DNA from: Nibrella saemangeumensis
Lineage (GTDB): Bacteria > Bacteroidota > Bacteroidia > Cytophagales > Spirosomataceae
NCBI RefSeq assembly: GCF_039541915.1
Contig: NZ_BAABHD010000077.1
Coordinates: forward strand, 1 to 64,000
Length of the DNA: 64,000 nucleotides
Direction of reading: 5' to 3'
This document shows, piece by piece, positions 33,307-42,279 of the stretch. How positions within the stretch are numbered: position 1 is the stretch's first letter; the number at the start of each line of letters is the position of its first letter. The notes below the pieces were generated by a model, which worked only from the letters and a program-made list of their open reading frames with translations, had not been told where the DNA came from and did not search any database. A program made the position numbers and the translations under genes.

Positions 33307-34232
33307 AATCGCTGGGATAAGTCAACGGTAATGCCTCCTTTTTCGAGGCTTTCTTTCGCTCCGATGACAGTACGTATAATAGCCGAGGTTTTGGCGAAAT
33401 CCAGCCGTGAGTTGCCTTCCTCTACGGATCTGATAAATTCGATGATGTTGTCGCGGAACATCGAATAGGAGTTTTTAATCTCCACCAGCCTCCACCCTTC
33501 CCGCCCGAACAGCGACAGTTGAAAGGTCGGTGTGACGTCCATAAACAGGTGCAAAACCACCTGCAGTCCCCCCTCAAACTCCAGGTGCACGCTATCTTTA
33601 CCTGAGGTACCGATATGCTTTACAGATACAGGAGCCGGATCGTCGAGAATGGCGAAAATGGCTTCCAGCAGATGCACCCCATACTTGATCCAATCTTTTT
33701 TGCCTACGGCGGTTATCAACTCCAGCTTCCCCAGAGCCTTGAGCTCGGTTTTAGCCGTACGGCACTCATTGGCGTACCGCATCGATGAACAGGACATGAT
33801 AAACCTACCCTGGCGATGCTGTTCAGCAAAATAAGCCAGGTCCGCAGTAGTGCTAGCCAAAGGCTTATCGACAAACAGCGGAATACCCGCATCCAGAAAA
33901 GGCCTGGCCATGGCGACGTGATGGTCAGGATCATCTCTGGCCAGGATCACCGCGTCTACTTCGCCAATCATGTCTTCCAACCGATCCACCACGTAGTCAA
34001 TTCGGGTTGTACGGGCTATACTCTCGGCAATTTCTTTTTCTTGTGCCCATACATGCGTAACCTGTGATCCGGGTAGCCCCAACGTATCCTGGTTGGCTTC
34101 CAGGTAGGTTGCAACGGCGGGGTACCCAATTCTGTTGATCTCTTCGCTATCGAAGTGCCCGTTGATGATGGCCGACCAGGAATACGGGTGCGCATTGCCG
34201 GGACTCATGCCGAGGATGCCTATCTTGATCAT
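33303..34232 (-). CDS. Gfo/Idh/MocA family oxidoreductase
   Basis: A 309-residue NAD(P)-dependent sugar or inositol dehydrogenase-like protein. The Rossmann start is MIKIGILGMSPGNAHP, with an unusual Ser-Pro in the glycine loop. The conserved Lys lies in LFVDKPLA (about residues 118-125), where most relatives have EKP. The C-terminal alpha/beta domain follows. It is cotranscribed with the SDR pair, an aldo/keto reductase and an aldolase. Substrate unknown, probably a sugar or sugar acid. Confidence 0.85.
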   Translation of the reverse strand: MIKIGILGMSPGNAHPYSWSAIINGHFDSEEINRIGYPAVATYLEANQDTLGLPGSQVTHVWAQEKEIAESIARTTRIDYVVDRLEDMIGEVDAVILARDDPDHHVAMARPFLDAGIPLFVDKPLASTTADLAYFAEQHRQGRFIMSCSSMRYANECRTAKTELKALGKLELITAVGKKDWIKYGVHLLEAIFAILDDPAPVSVKHIGTSGKDSVHLEFEGGLQVVLHLFMDVTPTFQLSLFGREGWRLVEIKNSYSMFRDNIIEFIRSVEEGNSRLDFAKTSAIIRTVIGAKESLEKGGITVDLSQRL

Positions 34233-34267
34233 ATTATCTTGCTACGTTGTCGGGTGGTAACATGCGT

Positions 34268-35224
34268 TTATCGTAACCACCCCATTCGGTCCCAGTGAGG
34301 TAAATTCAGAAACTCAGGTTCTGGAAAGGCTTGTTGCTTTACCTTTTTTAACTGCGTATCAGAAAGGTATCGGCCATCGGCTGTGGCGAGGGCCTGGTGT
34401 AAGTATTCCATCCGGTCTATCCCTACGAGCACCGAAGTGACCTCTTTATGGGACAGCGCAAATTTAGTGGCCAGCGCGGGCAGGGTTGGGTATTCCTCCG
34501 TCAGATAGTCCTGATAGCCTTGAATATGTGTCTCGACTGCACGCAAGGCTGGATGCAGGTTTTTACCCCGGTCGCTCAGAAGGCCTTTCAAAAGTACCGA
34601 ACGGATGACCAGCCCAATACCTTTGGTGTAGGCCTTATCAAATAGACTCCCCTGCCGCTGATCCAGAAGGTTGAAGGGGAGTTGTATAACATCCCAGGTC
34701 TGCCCTTCAATAGCCTTCTGAGTTTCTTCCGGTGTATAAACAGATACCCCTGTAGCCCGAATAACGCCCCGTTCTTTCAGATCCAGCATAGAAGAGGCTA
34801 TGGCTGTATTTTCCAGGATCTCCAGGTCGGCTTGGTGCAGCATATAAACATCTATATAACTGGTTTGCAGCGCAGCCAGACTTTCCTGTACGGAGGCCTC
34901 AATAAAACCTTTTATCTCATCGTGAGCGGGTAAGGCACCTGTGGCATCCCGAAAATGCCGGCACTTGGTACAAAGTACAACTTCGTCCCGGCGGTCACGG
35001 AAAGCCTTACCCATGATACGTTCGCTCGAACCGTACATACGGGCGGTGTCAAAGAAGCTGATCCCGGCATCAAGGGCTGCGCGCAGGAGTTCAATAGCCT
35101 CCTCTTCGTTTAGCATATCGGCGGCAGTGTGGATACCAAGGCCATAGGGCATACCAATCTCTACCCCGCCAAAGGCCACCTCCGATACCTCAATGCCTGT
35201 ATTGCCTAATTTCCTTCTTCTCAT
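34268..35224 (-). CDS. Aldo/keto reductase
   Basis: A 318-residue (beta/alpha)8 NADPH-dependent reductase. The catalytic tetrad is visible as Asp in FFDTARMYG (about 57-65) with its Tyr, Lys in LCTKCRHF (about 84-91), and His in VYMLHQAD (about 126-133). It resembles L-fucose or L-galactose dehydrogenase-type members. It is encoded between the HpcH/HpaI aldolase and Gfo/Idh/MocA genes, so it probably reduces or oxidises a sugar-derived aldehyde or lactol in the same route. Confidence 0.88.
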   Translation of the reverse strand: MRRRKLGNTGIEVSEVAFGGVEIGMPYGLGIHTAADMLNEEEAIELLRAALDAGISFFDTARMYGSSERIMGKAFRDRRDEVVLCTKCRHFRDATGALPAHDEIKGFIEASVQESLAALQTSYIDVYMLHQADLEILENTAIASSMLDLKERGVIRATGVSVYTPEETQKAIEGQTWDVIQLPFNLLDQRQGSLFDKAYTKGIGLVIRSVLLKGLLSDRGKNLHPALRAVETHIQGYQDYLTEEYPTLPALATKFALSHKEVTSVLVGIDRMEYLHQALATADGRYLSDTQLKKVKQQAFPEPEFLNLPHWDRMGWLR

Positions 35225-35236
35225 AAGCTATCCAGG

Positions 35237-36043
35237 TCAGCTTTCCAGGTAGGAGGTTTTTTGGGTGTTCTCCGCCGATTTGGTGAAGGCTCGTACCAGA
35301 TCCTGACAATAGTTTTTGATACCTACTACATCGGCTCCCATGCTGATAAATCGGTACCCCATCGCTATCAATTCATCGGCATTACCCGGACCTCCTACCG
35401 TACCGGCATATTTTCCGTGCCGGATAGCTGCCTCCGCTACCCGTTTGCGTGTCTCCGTGATTTTTGGGTGAGTCCATCGCCCGGGAGCCCCGATGCTCTG
35501 GCTGAAATCGCCCGGCCCGAAAAACAGCATATCGTATCCTTCCAGGGCGGCAATTGCCTCCAGTTCGTCGAGAGGCTCGGTATCTTCAATCTGAAGGACC
35601 ACAAATCGCTGCTCATTGGCTTGCTGCAGGTAGTCATTGAAATCGATGGTGGTATAGCCTCCATCGGCATTGCCGCCATCGATAGGCCGGCGGCCTATCG
35701 GGTGGAAGCGGGTCGTTTTGACAACCTTCCGGGCATCTTCCAGGCTCATCAGATGGGGTACAAGGATACCCGTAGCGTCCAGCTCGAGGGGCTTAATGTA
35801 ATCACTATATCCACCTCTTGGAACCCGTACCAGGATATCGGTATCGTGCGCTTTGGTAGCCCACACATTGGCGGCTACGACCGACCAGTCCTGCCCGATA
35901 TGCTCCTGATCAATCCAGACGCAGTCGAATCCGGAAATAGCAGCCAGTTCGGCCACCCGGGCATCGGCCAGATTTATTTTGAAGCAACTGACGGTTTCGC
36001 CCGCTCTTAGCTTTTTTAAAACCCGGCTCTCTCGCATTCTCAT
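35237..36043 (-). CDS. HpcH/HpaI family class II aldolase
   Basis: A 268-residue metal-dependent aldolase that splits 4-hydroxy-2-keto acids into pyruvate (or a related keto acid) and an aldehyde. Family residues are visible: the catalytic His in IDQEHIG, Arg in RVPRGG, metal Glu in LQIEDTE and metal Asp in FFGPGDFSQSIG. The ATG at 36043 gives MRMRESRVLKKL; an ATG at 36076 is only about 15 nt past the predicted transcription start. It opens the second transcription unit of the locus. Confidence 0.88.
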   Translation of the reverse strand: MRMRESRVLKKLRAGETVSCFKINLADARVAELAAISGFDCVWIDQEHIGQDWSVVAANVWATKAHDTDILVRVPRGGYSDYIKPLELDATGILVPHLMSLEDARKVVKTTRFHPIGRRPIDGGNADGGYTTIDFNDYLQQANEQRFVVLQIEDTEPLDELEAIAALEGYDMLFFGPGDFSQSIGAPGRWTHPKITETRKRVAEAAIRHGKYAGTVGGPGNADELIAMGYRFISMGADVVGIKNYCQDLVRAFTKSAENTQKTSYLES

Positions 36044-36097
36044 ACGTGTCTTGTTAAGATGGTAGCACATCTGCAAATCATAAAATGGCTATGCCGT

Positions 36098-36161
36098 CAA
36101 AAGTACCGCCCCCTGTCAATCGCTTCCTACCTTATTATTCTCTTTTCCGGTACTATTTTTC
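36098..36161 (-). promoter_or_regulatory. Activator-type promoter and operator of the aldolase unit
   Basis: On the minus strand GAAAAATAGTA (36161-36151) is the distal half. The proximal half at the 21-bp register (36136-36130) is weaker, reading AATAAGG. The -7 box TACTTTTG occupies 36105-36098, at precisely the distance seen before ridA and susC. No -33 box is present. Confidence 0.72.
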
Positions 36162-36183
36162 AAAGTTACTTACCGGTATGCGG

Positions 36184-37197
36184 TTACCTTCCCTGCTCCC
36201 GTTGCCTGATTTTTAGGATAGCATAGGCGGCAGCCGCCCGCACATCTGCCTGATCAGGGTTTTTTCTTATTGCTTCCCCGGACGCTGCACCAGTACCCGG
36301 CAGCGGATTTTGATCTGTCAGTAAGGCTACAAGCACAGGCAGATTGGAGAGAGTACCCCGTTCGGCCAGCGCGGCCGCCATTTCAGTACGGTTTCCTTTC
36401 AGGGGAGAAAACGCAGCTTTCAACAACGTCTCGTGTACTTGTTTGAAGAGACCGGTATTGGCATTGGCTGGAGCCCCAACAAAAGCCGCGCTCAGCAGGT
36501 ATACATGGGCTGCTGAATTTTCCGGTTCCGAAAGCGCTACCTGCGCCAGTTGTTGCCATTGGTGGGCGGTAAGTCCTTTCAGGTGCCTGAGAATATAGGC
36601 CGCCATGCGTTTGACAGCTACGTCCGGTTGTGGCGTGGTCAGGAGGCCCAGCAATTTATGACGGGTAGCCTGTACGGACTCATCGGCAGCATAAGAAGCC
36701 GCCCATAAGGTATACATAGCCAGCGGTTTATTATCGCTTTTTAGAGCCTTTTGCGTAAGAGTAGGGTAGTGCGCCTGAGGTGACATCTGTAGTTTGGCCA
36801 GTGTCTCTGCGGCATGAATACGATCCATTCCAGCTGTATCGCCAAATGCTTCCCGAATCTTTTCTGTCCACTGCTGTCTTTCCGCAGGTTGGGAAGAAGC
36901 CTGGGCCAGTACCCGCCAAATGCCGATGCGGTATGGGGGCTGGTTTCCGAAACGTTTCTCTTCCCGGAGATATTCTTCCTTTACGCCTTCGGGGTATCCT
37001 GCCCACAGCAGGTACTCTGCCGCGTGTACCTTTACCCACTCTGCCTGTGTGTAAAGTATTTCCTGTAGCTCTTTGAGAGCAGCGGTCCGCAGGGTATCCG
37101 CTGGTTCAACGCGCTCCGGGTGGTCGTTGCCCGTAGCTATCCCAACAAAGCTAAGGTAGATAAAACCAGCAATTAGCAGGAGCTGCCTTCCGTTCAT
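36184..37197 (-). CDS. Secreted HEAT-like repeat protein of unknown function
   Basis: A 337-residue protein with a Sec-type N-terminus (MNGRQLLLIAGFIYLSFVGI) and then an almost wholly alpha-helical sequence. Repeated Ala- and Leu-rich helix pairs, such as AAYILRHLKGL and AAAYAILKI, suggest HEAT-type repeats. No catalytic motif is visible. It follows the MFS gene by 14 bp and ends the susC unit. It could be a periplasmic scaffold for the degradation enzymes, but that is a guess. Confidence 0.7.
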   Translation of the reverse strand: MNGRQLLLIAGFIYLSFVGIATGNDHPERVEPADTLRTAALKELQEILYTQAEWVKVHAAEYLLWAGYPEGVKEEYLREEKRFGNQPPYRIGIWRVLAQASSQPAERQQWTEKIREAFGDTAGMDRIHAAETLAKLQMSPQAHYPTLTQKALKSDNKPLAMYTLWAASYAADESVQATRHKLLGLLTTPQPDVAVKRMAAYILRHLKGLTAHQWQQLAQVALSEPENSAAHVYLLSAAFVGAPANANTGLFKQVHETLLKAAFSPLKGNRTEMAAALAERGTLSNLPVLVALLTDQNPLPGTGAASGEAIRKNPDQADVRAAAAYAILKIRQREQGR

Positions 37198-37211
37198 AAC
37201 TTCCCAATCTG

Positions 37212-38471
37212 TTACTGAATCTCTCGTGTAGTAGGCTTGAGGTTAAATAATATCAGGGCGCACAGTACCATCAGGGCAGCTGCAACCTGAAACATCCTGC
37301 TGAGGTCAACCTGGGCATCTCGCAAGACCCCCCCGGCGTATAACCCTATGCCGCCAATGATGCAACTGAACAGGTTAAGCACACCATAACCCGTGGCCCG
37401 ATACCGCGGGTCTGCCACCATGCATAAAATGGGCATCATGTTGGCATCGGTAAAGGTTCGGGTTAAGGCGTAGACCATAAAGCCGGCTATGGCAACCGCC
37501 AGAATAATGGTGGAACTTGCCAGAAAAATAGCCGGGATGGCAATGCAGAGCCCGACAGCCGGCAGCAGGATCCGGGCCCGCGGGTTGGTCCGGCTCCAGT
37601 AGTCGGCCAATGCGCCCCCAATCAGCACGCCAACCAAAGCGGCTGTGTGGAAGTAGCCGGTCGCGTAGACACCGGCCAGGGTCTGACTCAGGTTAAAGTG
37701 CTCTTTATAATACGTAGGCAGCCATCCTACAATCATCCAGCTAACTACCCCCAAACCGCCCCAGCAAAGGAGAACCAGGATAAATGAGCCACGACTGAAC
37801 AGATTTTTGATTCCGTCCCAGAAGCTGACCTTTTTTTCATCCGTCGGTTCGGTTACGATTTTGGGGACGTGCGGAGCATCTTTAAGGGTGAAGATGAGGA
37901 TGCCCGAATACACTACGCCTATGATGCCGAGAATGCTGAATGGAAAACTCCAGTCGTGCTGTTCGGCCAGTAGGCCCCCGATAAACCCCAGACTCTGACC
38001 TGCCATAACACCCGCAATGTGGATGCCGGTTGCTAGTGAGCGGGTCGGTCCGCGGTGATAGTCGACAATAAGCGCCAGAGCAGCCGGTATGTAACAGGCT
38101 TCGCTAATCCCCATCAGGGCTCTGGTTATGAGTAGTTCCTCGAACGTGGTAGCATAAGCCGTCAGCCAGGTTACTGCCGACCAGACAAACAGGCTCCCGA
38201 TAATAACCCGGCTTCGGCTGAAGCGATCGGCCAGAAAACCGGCAAGAGGACTTAACAGCCCATATACCCATAGAAAGACAGACGTTAGCAGACCGAACTG
38301 AGCATTGGTCATGGGCATGGCCTCCATGATGGAGGTTCGCATGGTGGTGATCATCATGCGGTCCAGGTAGTTGAGGCAGCCCACTACACACAGCAGCGCC
38401 ACCACCAGCCAGGCACGGGCTGGAACGTGAGCTTTAGGGGCAGTGGTATCTTGTATCACAGTTGGTTCCAT
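37212..38471 (-). CDS. MFS transporter (anion:cation symporter type)
   Basis: A 419-residue protein with about 12 membrane helices. The sequence LADRFSRSRVIIGSL after helix 2 is the MFS loop motif, and LNYLDRMMITT at helix 1 is typical of the ACS group that carries hexuronates, sialic acid and other organic anions. It should bring the released sugar acid or oligosaccharide across the inner membrane. It lies between the SGNH esterase and HEAT-like genes in the susC unit. Confidence 0.9.
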   Translation of the reverse strand: MEPTVIQDTTAPKAHVPARAWLVVALLCVVGCLNYLDRMMITTMRTSIMEAMPMTNAQFGLLTSVFLWVYGLLSPLAGFLADRFSRSRVIIGSLFVWSAVTWLTAYATTFEELLITRALMGISEACYIPAALALIVDYHRGPTRSLATGIHIAGVMAGQSLGFIGGLLAEQHDWSFPFSILGIIGVVYSGILIFTLKDAPHVPKIVTEPTDEKKVSFWDGIKNLFSRGSFILVLLCWGGLGVVSWMIVGWLPTYYKEHFNLSQTLAGVYATGYFHTAALVGVLIGGALADYWSRTNPRARILLPAVGLCIAIPAIFLASSTIILAVAIAGFMVYALTRTFTDANMMPILCMVADPRYRATGYGVLNLFSCIIGGIGLYAGGVLRDAQVDLSRMFQVAAALMVLCALILFNLKPTTREIQ

Positions 38472-38483
38472 TGTCGAAAAGGG

Positions 38484-39185
38484 TTAATTGACACGTGGCA
38501 GGTAGTTACCGGCCCGCAGCACCTCTACCCAGGTGGTATAGCCAGTCAGTGTCAGATGGACGCCATCCCAGGTGTATGCTTTTTTAAGGTTACCTTCCTC
38601 GTCCACAAAGTGGGAGTAAAGGTCTATTATTTCTATTTTTTCCTCCCGGCCTAACTCCCGGAGGGAATCGTTGATCGCTCTGATGCGCGGCTCCTTGTGG
38701 TAATGGCTTCTGAGTTTGTCGAAGCTGGCATTGGTGGGCAGCAGCGTCTGGAAATATACCCTGGTAGACGGTGTCCTGGCTTTAAGCTGCCGGATAATCC
38801 GCTGGTAGTTCCGGATAATTACACTATCGGGTATACCTCGCGCTAAATCATTGATGCCGATCAAAATGAACACCTTAGCCGGCCGTCCCTGAATTACTTC
38901 ATCGAGCCGGTCCAGTACCCCATAGGTAATATCGCCGGGAATACCCCGGTTCTTGTAATAGGAAGAGCCTAGTAATTCGCTCCAGTCGGCCCAGAACGTG
39001 AGGCTGTTTCCCAGAAAAACAACATCCTTTTCTGAGTGGGGGAGTGATTTGAACAACTCTACACGGGGTTTATAAATATCGGGACGGTAGGTACTATCCC
39101 ACTGGCTGACCTGTGCTATAGCGTCAGGTTCGGACGCAAGAAGAGCCAGAAGAATACTACCCAAAATGAACAAAAAATGCTTCAT
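38484..39185 (-). CDS. SGNH/GDSL-type esterase
   Basis: A 233-residue secreted hydrolase. The signal peptide is MKHFLFILGSILLALLA. The four SGNH blocks are visible: GNSLT with the nucleophilic Ser (about residue 57), the block I-II Gly in NRGIPGD, Asn in LIGINDLA (about 107) and the Asp-His pair in DGVHLT (about 217). Such enzymes remove acetyl groups from sugars. In this locus O-deacetylation of a sialic-acid-like sugar is a reasonable inference. Confidence 0.88.
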   Translation of the reverse strand: MKHFLFILGSILLALLASEPDAIAQVSQWDSTYRPDIYKPRVELFKSLPHSEKDVVFLGNSLTFWADWSELLGSSYYKNRGIPGDITYGVLDRLDEVIQGRPAKVFILIGINDLARGIPDSVIIRNYQRIIRQLKARTPSTRVYFQTLLPTNASFDKLRSHYHKEPRIRAINDSLRELGREEKIEIIDLYSHFVDEEGNLKKAYTWDGVHLTLTGYTTWVEVLRAGNYLPRVN

Positions 39186-39258
39186 TGAACGGCTATAAGG
39201 GATACAGGCAATGCGCTTAACATTCTACCGCTGCCATCCTTTTGTGAAATTTACACAA

Positions 39259-40191
39259 CTACTCGTCAAAAAACTCAGGAATCAGGTTACGGCCCATAGT
39301 TCTGGCTTTCTGTACATCTTTTCTGTCAATCCATCGGTAAGGCCACCGCAGGCGGGTTCCGATGTCAGTCCAGCCACCCACAGCAGCCAGGTACTTATCC
39401 AGCGCCATATCTGAATATCCGGCGGAGTAGTAGGGGAGGATGCACTGTTCAAAGAAAGCCCCGATCCTCCGTTCCAGACGCAACGCTTCGTCAAGGTCCT
39501 CACGCATCATCTGGTACCATTGCTGCGCGGCTAACGGGTTGAGGCATGCAACATTGGAATAAGCGCCCACGCCTACACCTTCTTTTATCCCAGTAGCGAG
39601 ACGGTGTCCCGGCACAAATACAGCTAAGGGGATCTCCAATGTACGCATGGTACTGTACCAGTCTGGTCCTCCGGCAGCTACCTTGATTCCGATAAGGGCT
39701 GGTACAGCGTCCGCTAACTGCGCGAAGTCCTCCGGGTTCAGTACCGCCTTGGCATGACCCGGATTATACAGGACCAGGGGAACCGGTGCCGCTGCTTCGG
39801 CCATTCTGTTGAGAAATGACAACTGTTCCTGCCGGGTAGTGGCTACCCAGTCTGGCAGGATAATCTGATAGGCACCCGGACCTAATGACTTTGTACGTAT
39901 TATCCGTTCCAGCGAGATAATGGGACTCATATGGCTGGCGCCGATCTGGAAGGGAATGCTCGTTTTATGGCAAATCTCAGCCGTTAAGGCGCTGATTTTG
40001 TCAAACTCATCTTCTGTCTGGTTAAAAAATTCACCCGCGGTCCCGTTCGTATAAACGCCACTTACTCCCACCCTGGTTATATAATCAAGTTCGTCCTGCA
40101 GACAACTGTAGTCGATACGGTCATCTGACTGGATTGGGAGTAACAGCGTACTCCAGCTTCCACGTAAGGTATGTCTGGTCAGGGGCTCCAT
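39259..40191 (-). CDS. DapA/NanA-family aldolase (N-acetylneuraminate lyase-like)
   Basis: A 310-residue class I aldolase of the dihydrodipicolinate synthase/N-acetylneuraminate lyase family. The Schiff-base Lys lies in LIGIKVAAG (about residue 163), the Tyr in LVLYNPGHA (about 137), and GVYTNGTAGEFF replaces the usual GTTGE loop. The context (sialidase-fold proteins, SGNH esterase, MFS carrier) favours cleavage of a nonulosonic or other 2-keto-3-deoxy acid. No NanE, NanK, NagA or NagB gene follows, so the aldehyde product must be handled differently. No signal peptide. Confidence 0.85.
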   Translation of the reverse strand: MEPLTRHTLRGSWSTLLLPIQSDDRIDYSCLQDELDYITRVGVSGVYTNGTAGEFFNQTEDEFDKISALTAEICHKTSIPFQIGASHMSPIISLERIIRTKSLGPGAYQIILPDWVATTRQEQLSFLNRMAEAAAPVPLVLYNPGHAKAVLNPEDFAQLADAVPALIGIKVAAGGPDWYSTMRTLEIPLAVFVPGHRLATGIKEGVGVGAYSNVACLNPLAAQQWYQMMREDLDEALRLERRIGAFFEQCILPYYSAGYSDMALDKYLAAVGGWTDIGTRLRWPYRWIDRKDVQKARTMGRNLIPEFFDE

Positions 40192-40197
40192 TCCGGA

Positions 40198-41430
40198 TTA
40201 TTTCAGGGACAGCGTCTTTAGAGATTCCGGTCTGTCCAGGGAGATTGGCTGAGTACTCTTCGGAGGAACCGTAAACCGCAAGGCACGGATACCACTATCT
40301 TTACCTTCTTCGTAATAGATGATCAGCACCGAGCCATCTTTCAGCTCTACGGTAGCCGGATAAGCTCCCCAGGTTTTGTCTACCAGGTAGGGGCCTTGCC
40401 AGGTTCTGGCATCGTCATAGCTTATCCGGAGTCCGGTATACCCTTTTTTAGAGTCATTATTATCCGTAAATGCCCGATAGGACATAAGTATAGCCCCAGA
40501 TTTTAATCGGGTAAAGGACGGTGCGTGCCCCTGGAAACCAATGTCCGAAACCGCAGACCAGGTCTTACCCAGGTCTTTGCTGGTGGCATAATGCATATTT
40601 ACCTGATGCGGAATAGAGCCCCGCAGGGCTGCGTACAGAGAGCCATCTTTTAGGAGGATCACATCGGTTTCAGCCGGCAGGTAGCGCCCCGACTCTTTCC
40701 CAATCGGAATTTCTTCCGCCCAGGTTTTTCCTTTGTCTCTGGATATAACGACACCGCCCCAGGCCTGATCTTTGGACCGGGCCTGATGATATATGGGTAA
40801 CAGCCAGCTCTTATCGGGCATCTCCCTGACCTGGGCCGAGCAATAGTAATCAGCCTTGGTAGTGGCAACTACAGTCGCTTCTTTTTCCCAGGTGTTGCCG
40901 TTGTCAAACGACCGGATCATGTGCATACCCGCCCCTACGTAACGACGTGGGGGCGAACCATAATGTACCAGCGACTGACCGGATGCCTGCTCGATTTTCT
41001 CTTCAAACCGAAGTGAGAAAAAGGTGCATACCACAGTGCCGTCACTCATTTGTGCGATATGAGAGTCCCGGTTGTCCAATGCGTCATCGTAGATCGTCAC
41101 GGGTTTGCTCCAGGTCCGGCCTTCATCCCTGGAACGCACCATACAGATACGGCCTGCTTTGGGGTACGTCTCACTGGGATAGGTAACATGGCCATCCCCT
41201 GCATAAAAGGCAACCAGAATGTCCCCGTTCCTGAGACGGCATGCATCAGAGAAGGCCTGATAATGGCCTGCATCTCCCCCTTTCGAAATCGTTATATGGG
41301 GTAGGGAGTCAACATGAGCCCCGGTGCGGGGCAGGTAACCGGGACGCTCTCCAGGGCCGGCTGCCAGAGCGCTGGTATATCCCACCAACAGGCAGATACT
41401 CCAGCGCAGCAAATGACGATGATAATGCAT
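40198..41430 (-). CDS. Sialidase-fold protein 1 (BNR repeats)
   Basis: A 410-residue secreted six-bladed beta-propeller. An N-terminal signal segment is followed by four Asp boxes: SRDEGRTW, SFDNGNTW, SRDKGKTW and SKDLGKTW. The FRIP motif of classical GH33 sialidases is not recognisable; the corresponding region reads FSDACRLRNGDIL. It should therefore be called a sialidase superfamily protein rather than a proven neuraminidase. It is cotranscribed with the NanA-like aldolase gene six bases downstream. Confidence 0.85.
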   Translation of the reverse strand: MHYHRHLLRWSICLLVGYTSALAAGPGERPGYLPRTGAHVDSLPHITISKGGDAGHYQAFSDACRLRNGDILVAFYAGDGHVTYPSETYPKAGRICMVRSRDEGRTWSKPVTIYDDALDNRDSHIAQMSDGTVVCTFFSLRFEEKIEQASGQSLVHYGSPPRRYVGAGMHMIRSFDNGNTWEKEATVVATTKADYYCSAQVREMPDKSWLLPIYHQARSKDQAWGGVVISRDKGKTWAEEIPIGKESGRYLPAETDVILLKDGSLYAALRGSIPHQVNMHYATSKDLGKTWSAVSDIGFQGHAPSFTRLKSGAILMSYRAFTDNNDSKKGYTGLRISYDDARTWQGPYLVDKTWGAYPATVELKDGSVLIIYYEEGKDSGIRALRFTVPPKSTQPISLDRPESLKTLSLK

Positions 41431-41466
41431 AGGGTAAGGGTAGGAATAGATTATGTAAAACAGTTT

Positions 41467-42228
41467 CTATGAAGCCTGCAGCGAACGTTCCTCCTTTAAC
41501 TTTTGCTGGTAGGCTTCCTTGGCCACAGTATCTTCCCTGGCCGATTCGCCAAAATACACCAGCCCAATTACTCTCCTTGACCGCGTTGTACTTTGGTTGC
41601 CGCCTGCCCGGTGAATAGTCATGCCATGATGCCCCAGAACATCACCCGTTCTGGCGGGCACAGCCACTTCATTTTCCTGGTCCTGAGGGGTACCAAAGTC
41701 CGTGATGGCTTGTGAAAAGCCCAGCGTCTGGCTGCGTCCGTGTGGGCGCATACCTAACCGATGTGAGCCTTTTACGTAGCGCAGACAGCCATTTTCGTGA
41801 TCAACATCCTCCAGTGGAATCCAGAAGGTAATGGCCTGGGGCGGGGTGAGCATAAAGTAGAAGCAATCCTGGTGGGGTGGGGTTGGTTTACCGATACCCG
41901 CCGGTTTGTTAAAGTACTCCACGTCGCCTTTTGCCATTTTCTCGCCCAGCAGTAACTCGGCCAATTGTTCAAACTTGCTGCCACGGAGGAGTTTTTCAAA
42001 AAACGGATCGTATTCCGATAAATGGAATAATTGTTTCAGCGAACCAGTATCGTTACGGTCTTCGTAAAAAGCGTGTTCGGCGGGCATTCCAGGAACAACC
42101 TCATGGATAAAATCCGTCAGCTTTTGATCCAGCTCCCTGAACGCCCCGGCCGACAAAAAACCGGGTATGTATACGTAGCCATCCTTGTCAAAAGCTTCTT
42201 TCAGGGTCTGGGCTTCTGTCGTTTCCAT
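41467..42228 (-). CDS. Phytanoyl-CoA dioxygenase (PhyH) family protein
   Basis: A 253-residue Fe(II)/2-oxoglutarate oxygenase. The metal site is HQD in PPHQDCFYF (about residues 118-126) and a distal His in GMTIHRAGG (about 202-210). An Arg for 2-oxoglutarate follows. No signal peptide is present, so it should act in the cytoplasm, although it is encoded between two secreted propeller proteins. It probably hydroxylates or demethylates a monomer from the degraded substrate. Confidence 0.87.
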   Translation of the reverse strand: METTEAQTLKEAFDKDGYVYIPGFLSAGAFRELDQKLTDFIHEVVPGMPAEHAFYEDRNDTGSLKQLFHLSEYDPFFEKLLRGSKFEQLAELLLGEKMAKGDVEYFNKPAGIGKPTPPHQDCFYFMLTPPQAITFWIPLEDVDHENGCLRYVKGSHRLGMRPHGRSQTLGFSQAITDFGTPQDQENEVAVPARTGDVLGHHGMTIHRAGGNQSTTRSRRVIGLVYFGESAREDTVAKEAYQQKLKEERSLQAS

Positions 42229-42279
42229 TACTTTATCAGTCAGGTTACATTATACTACAGTACAGTTCGGGTATTTTGC

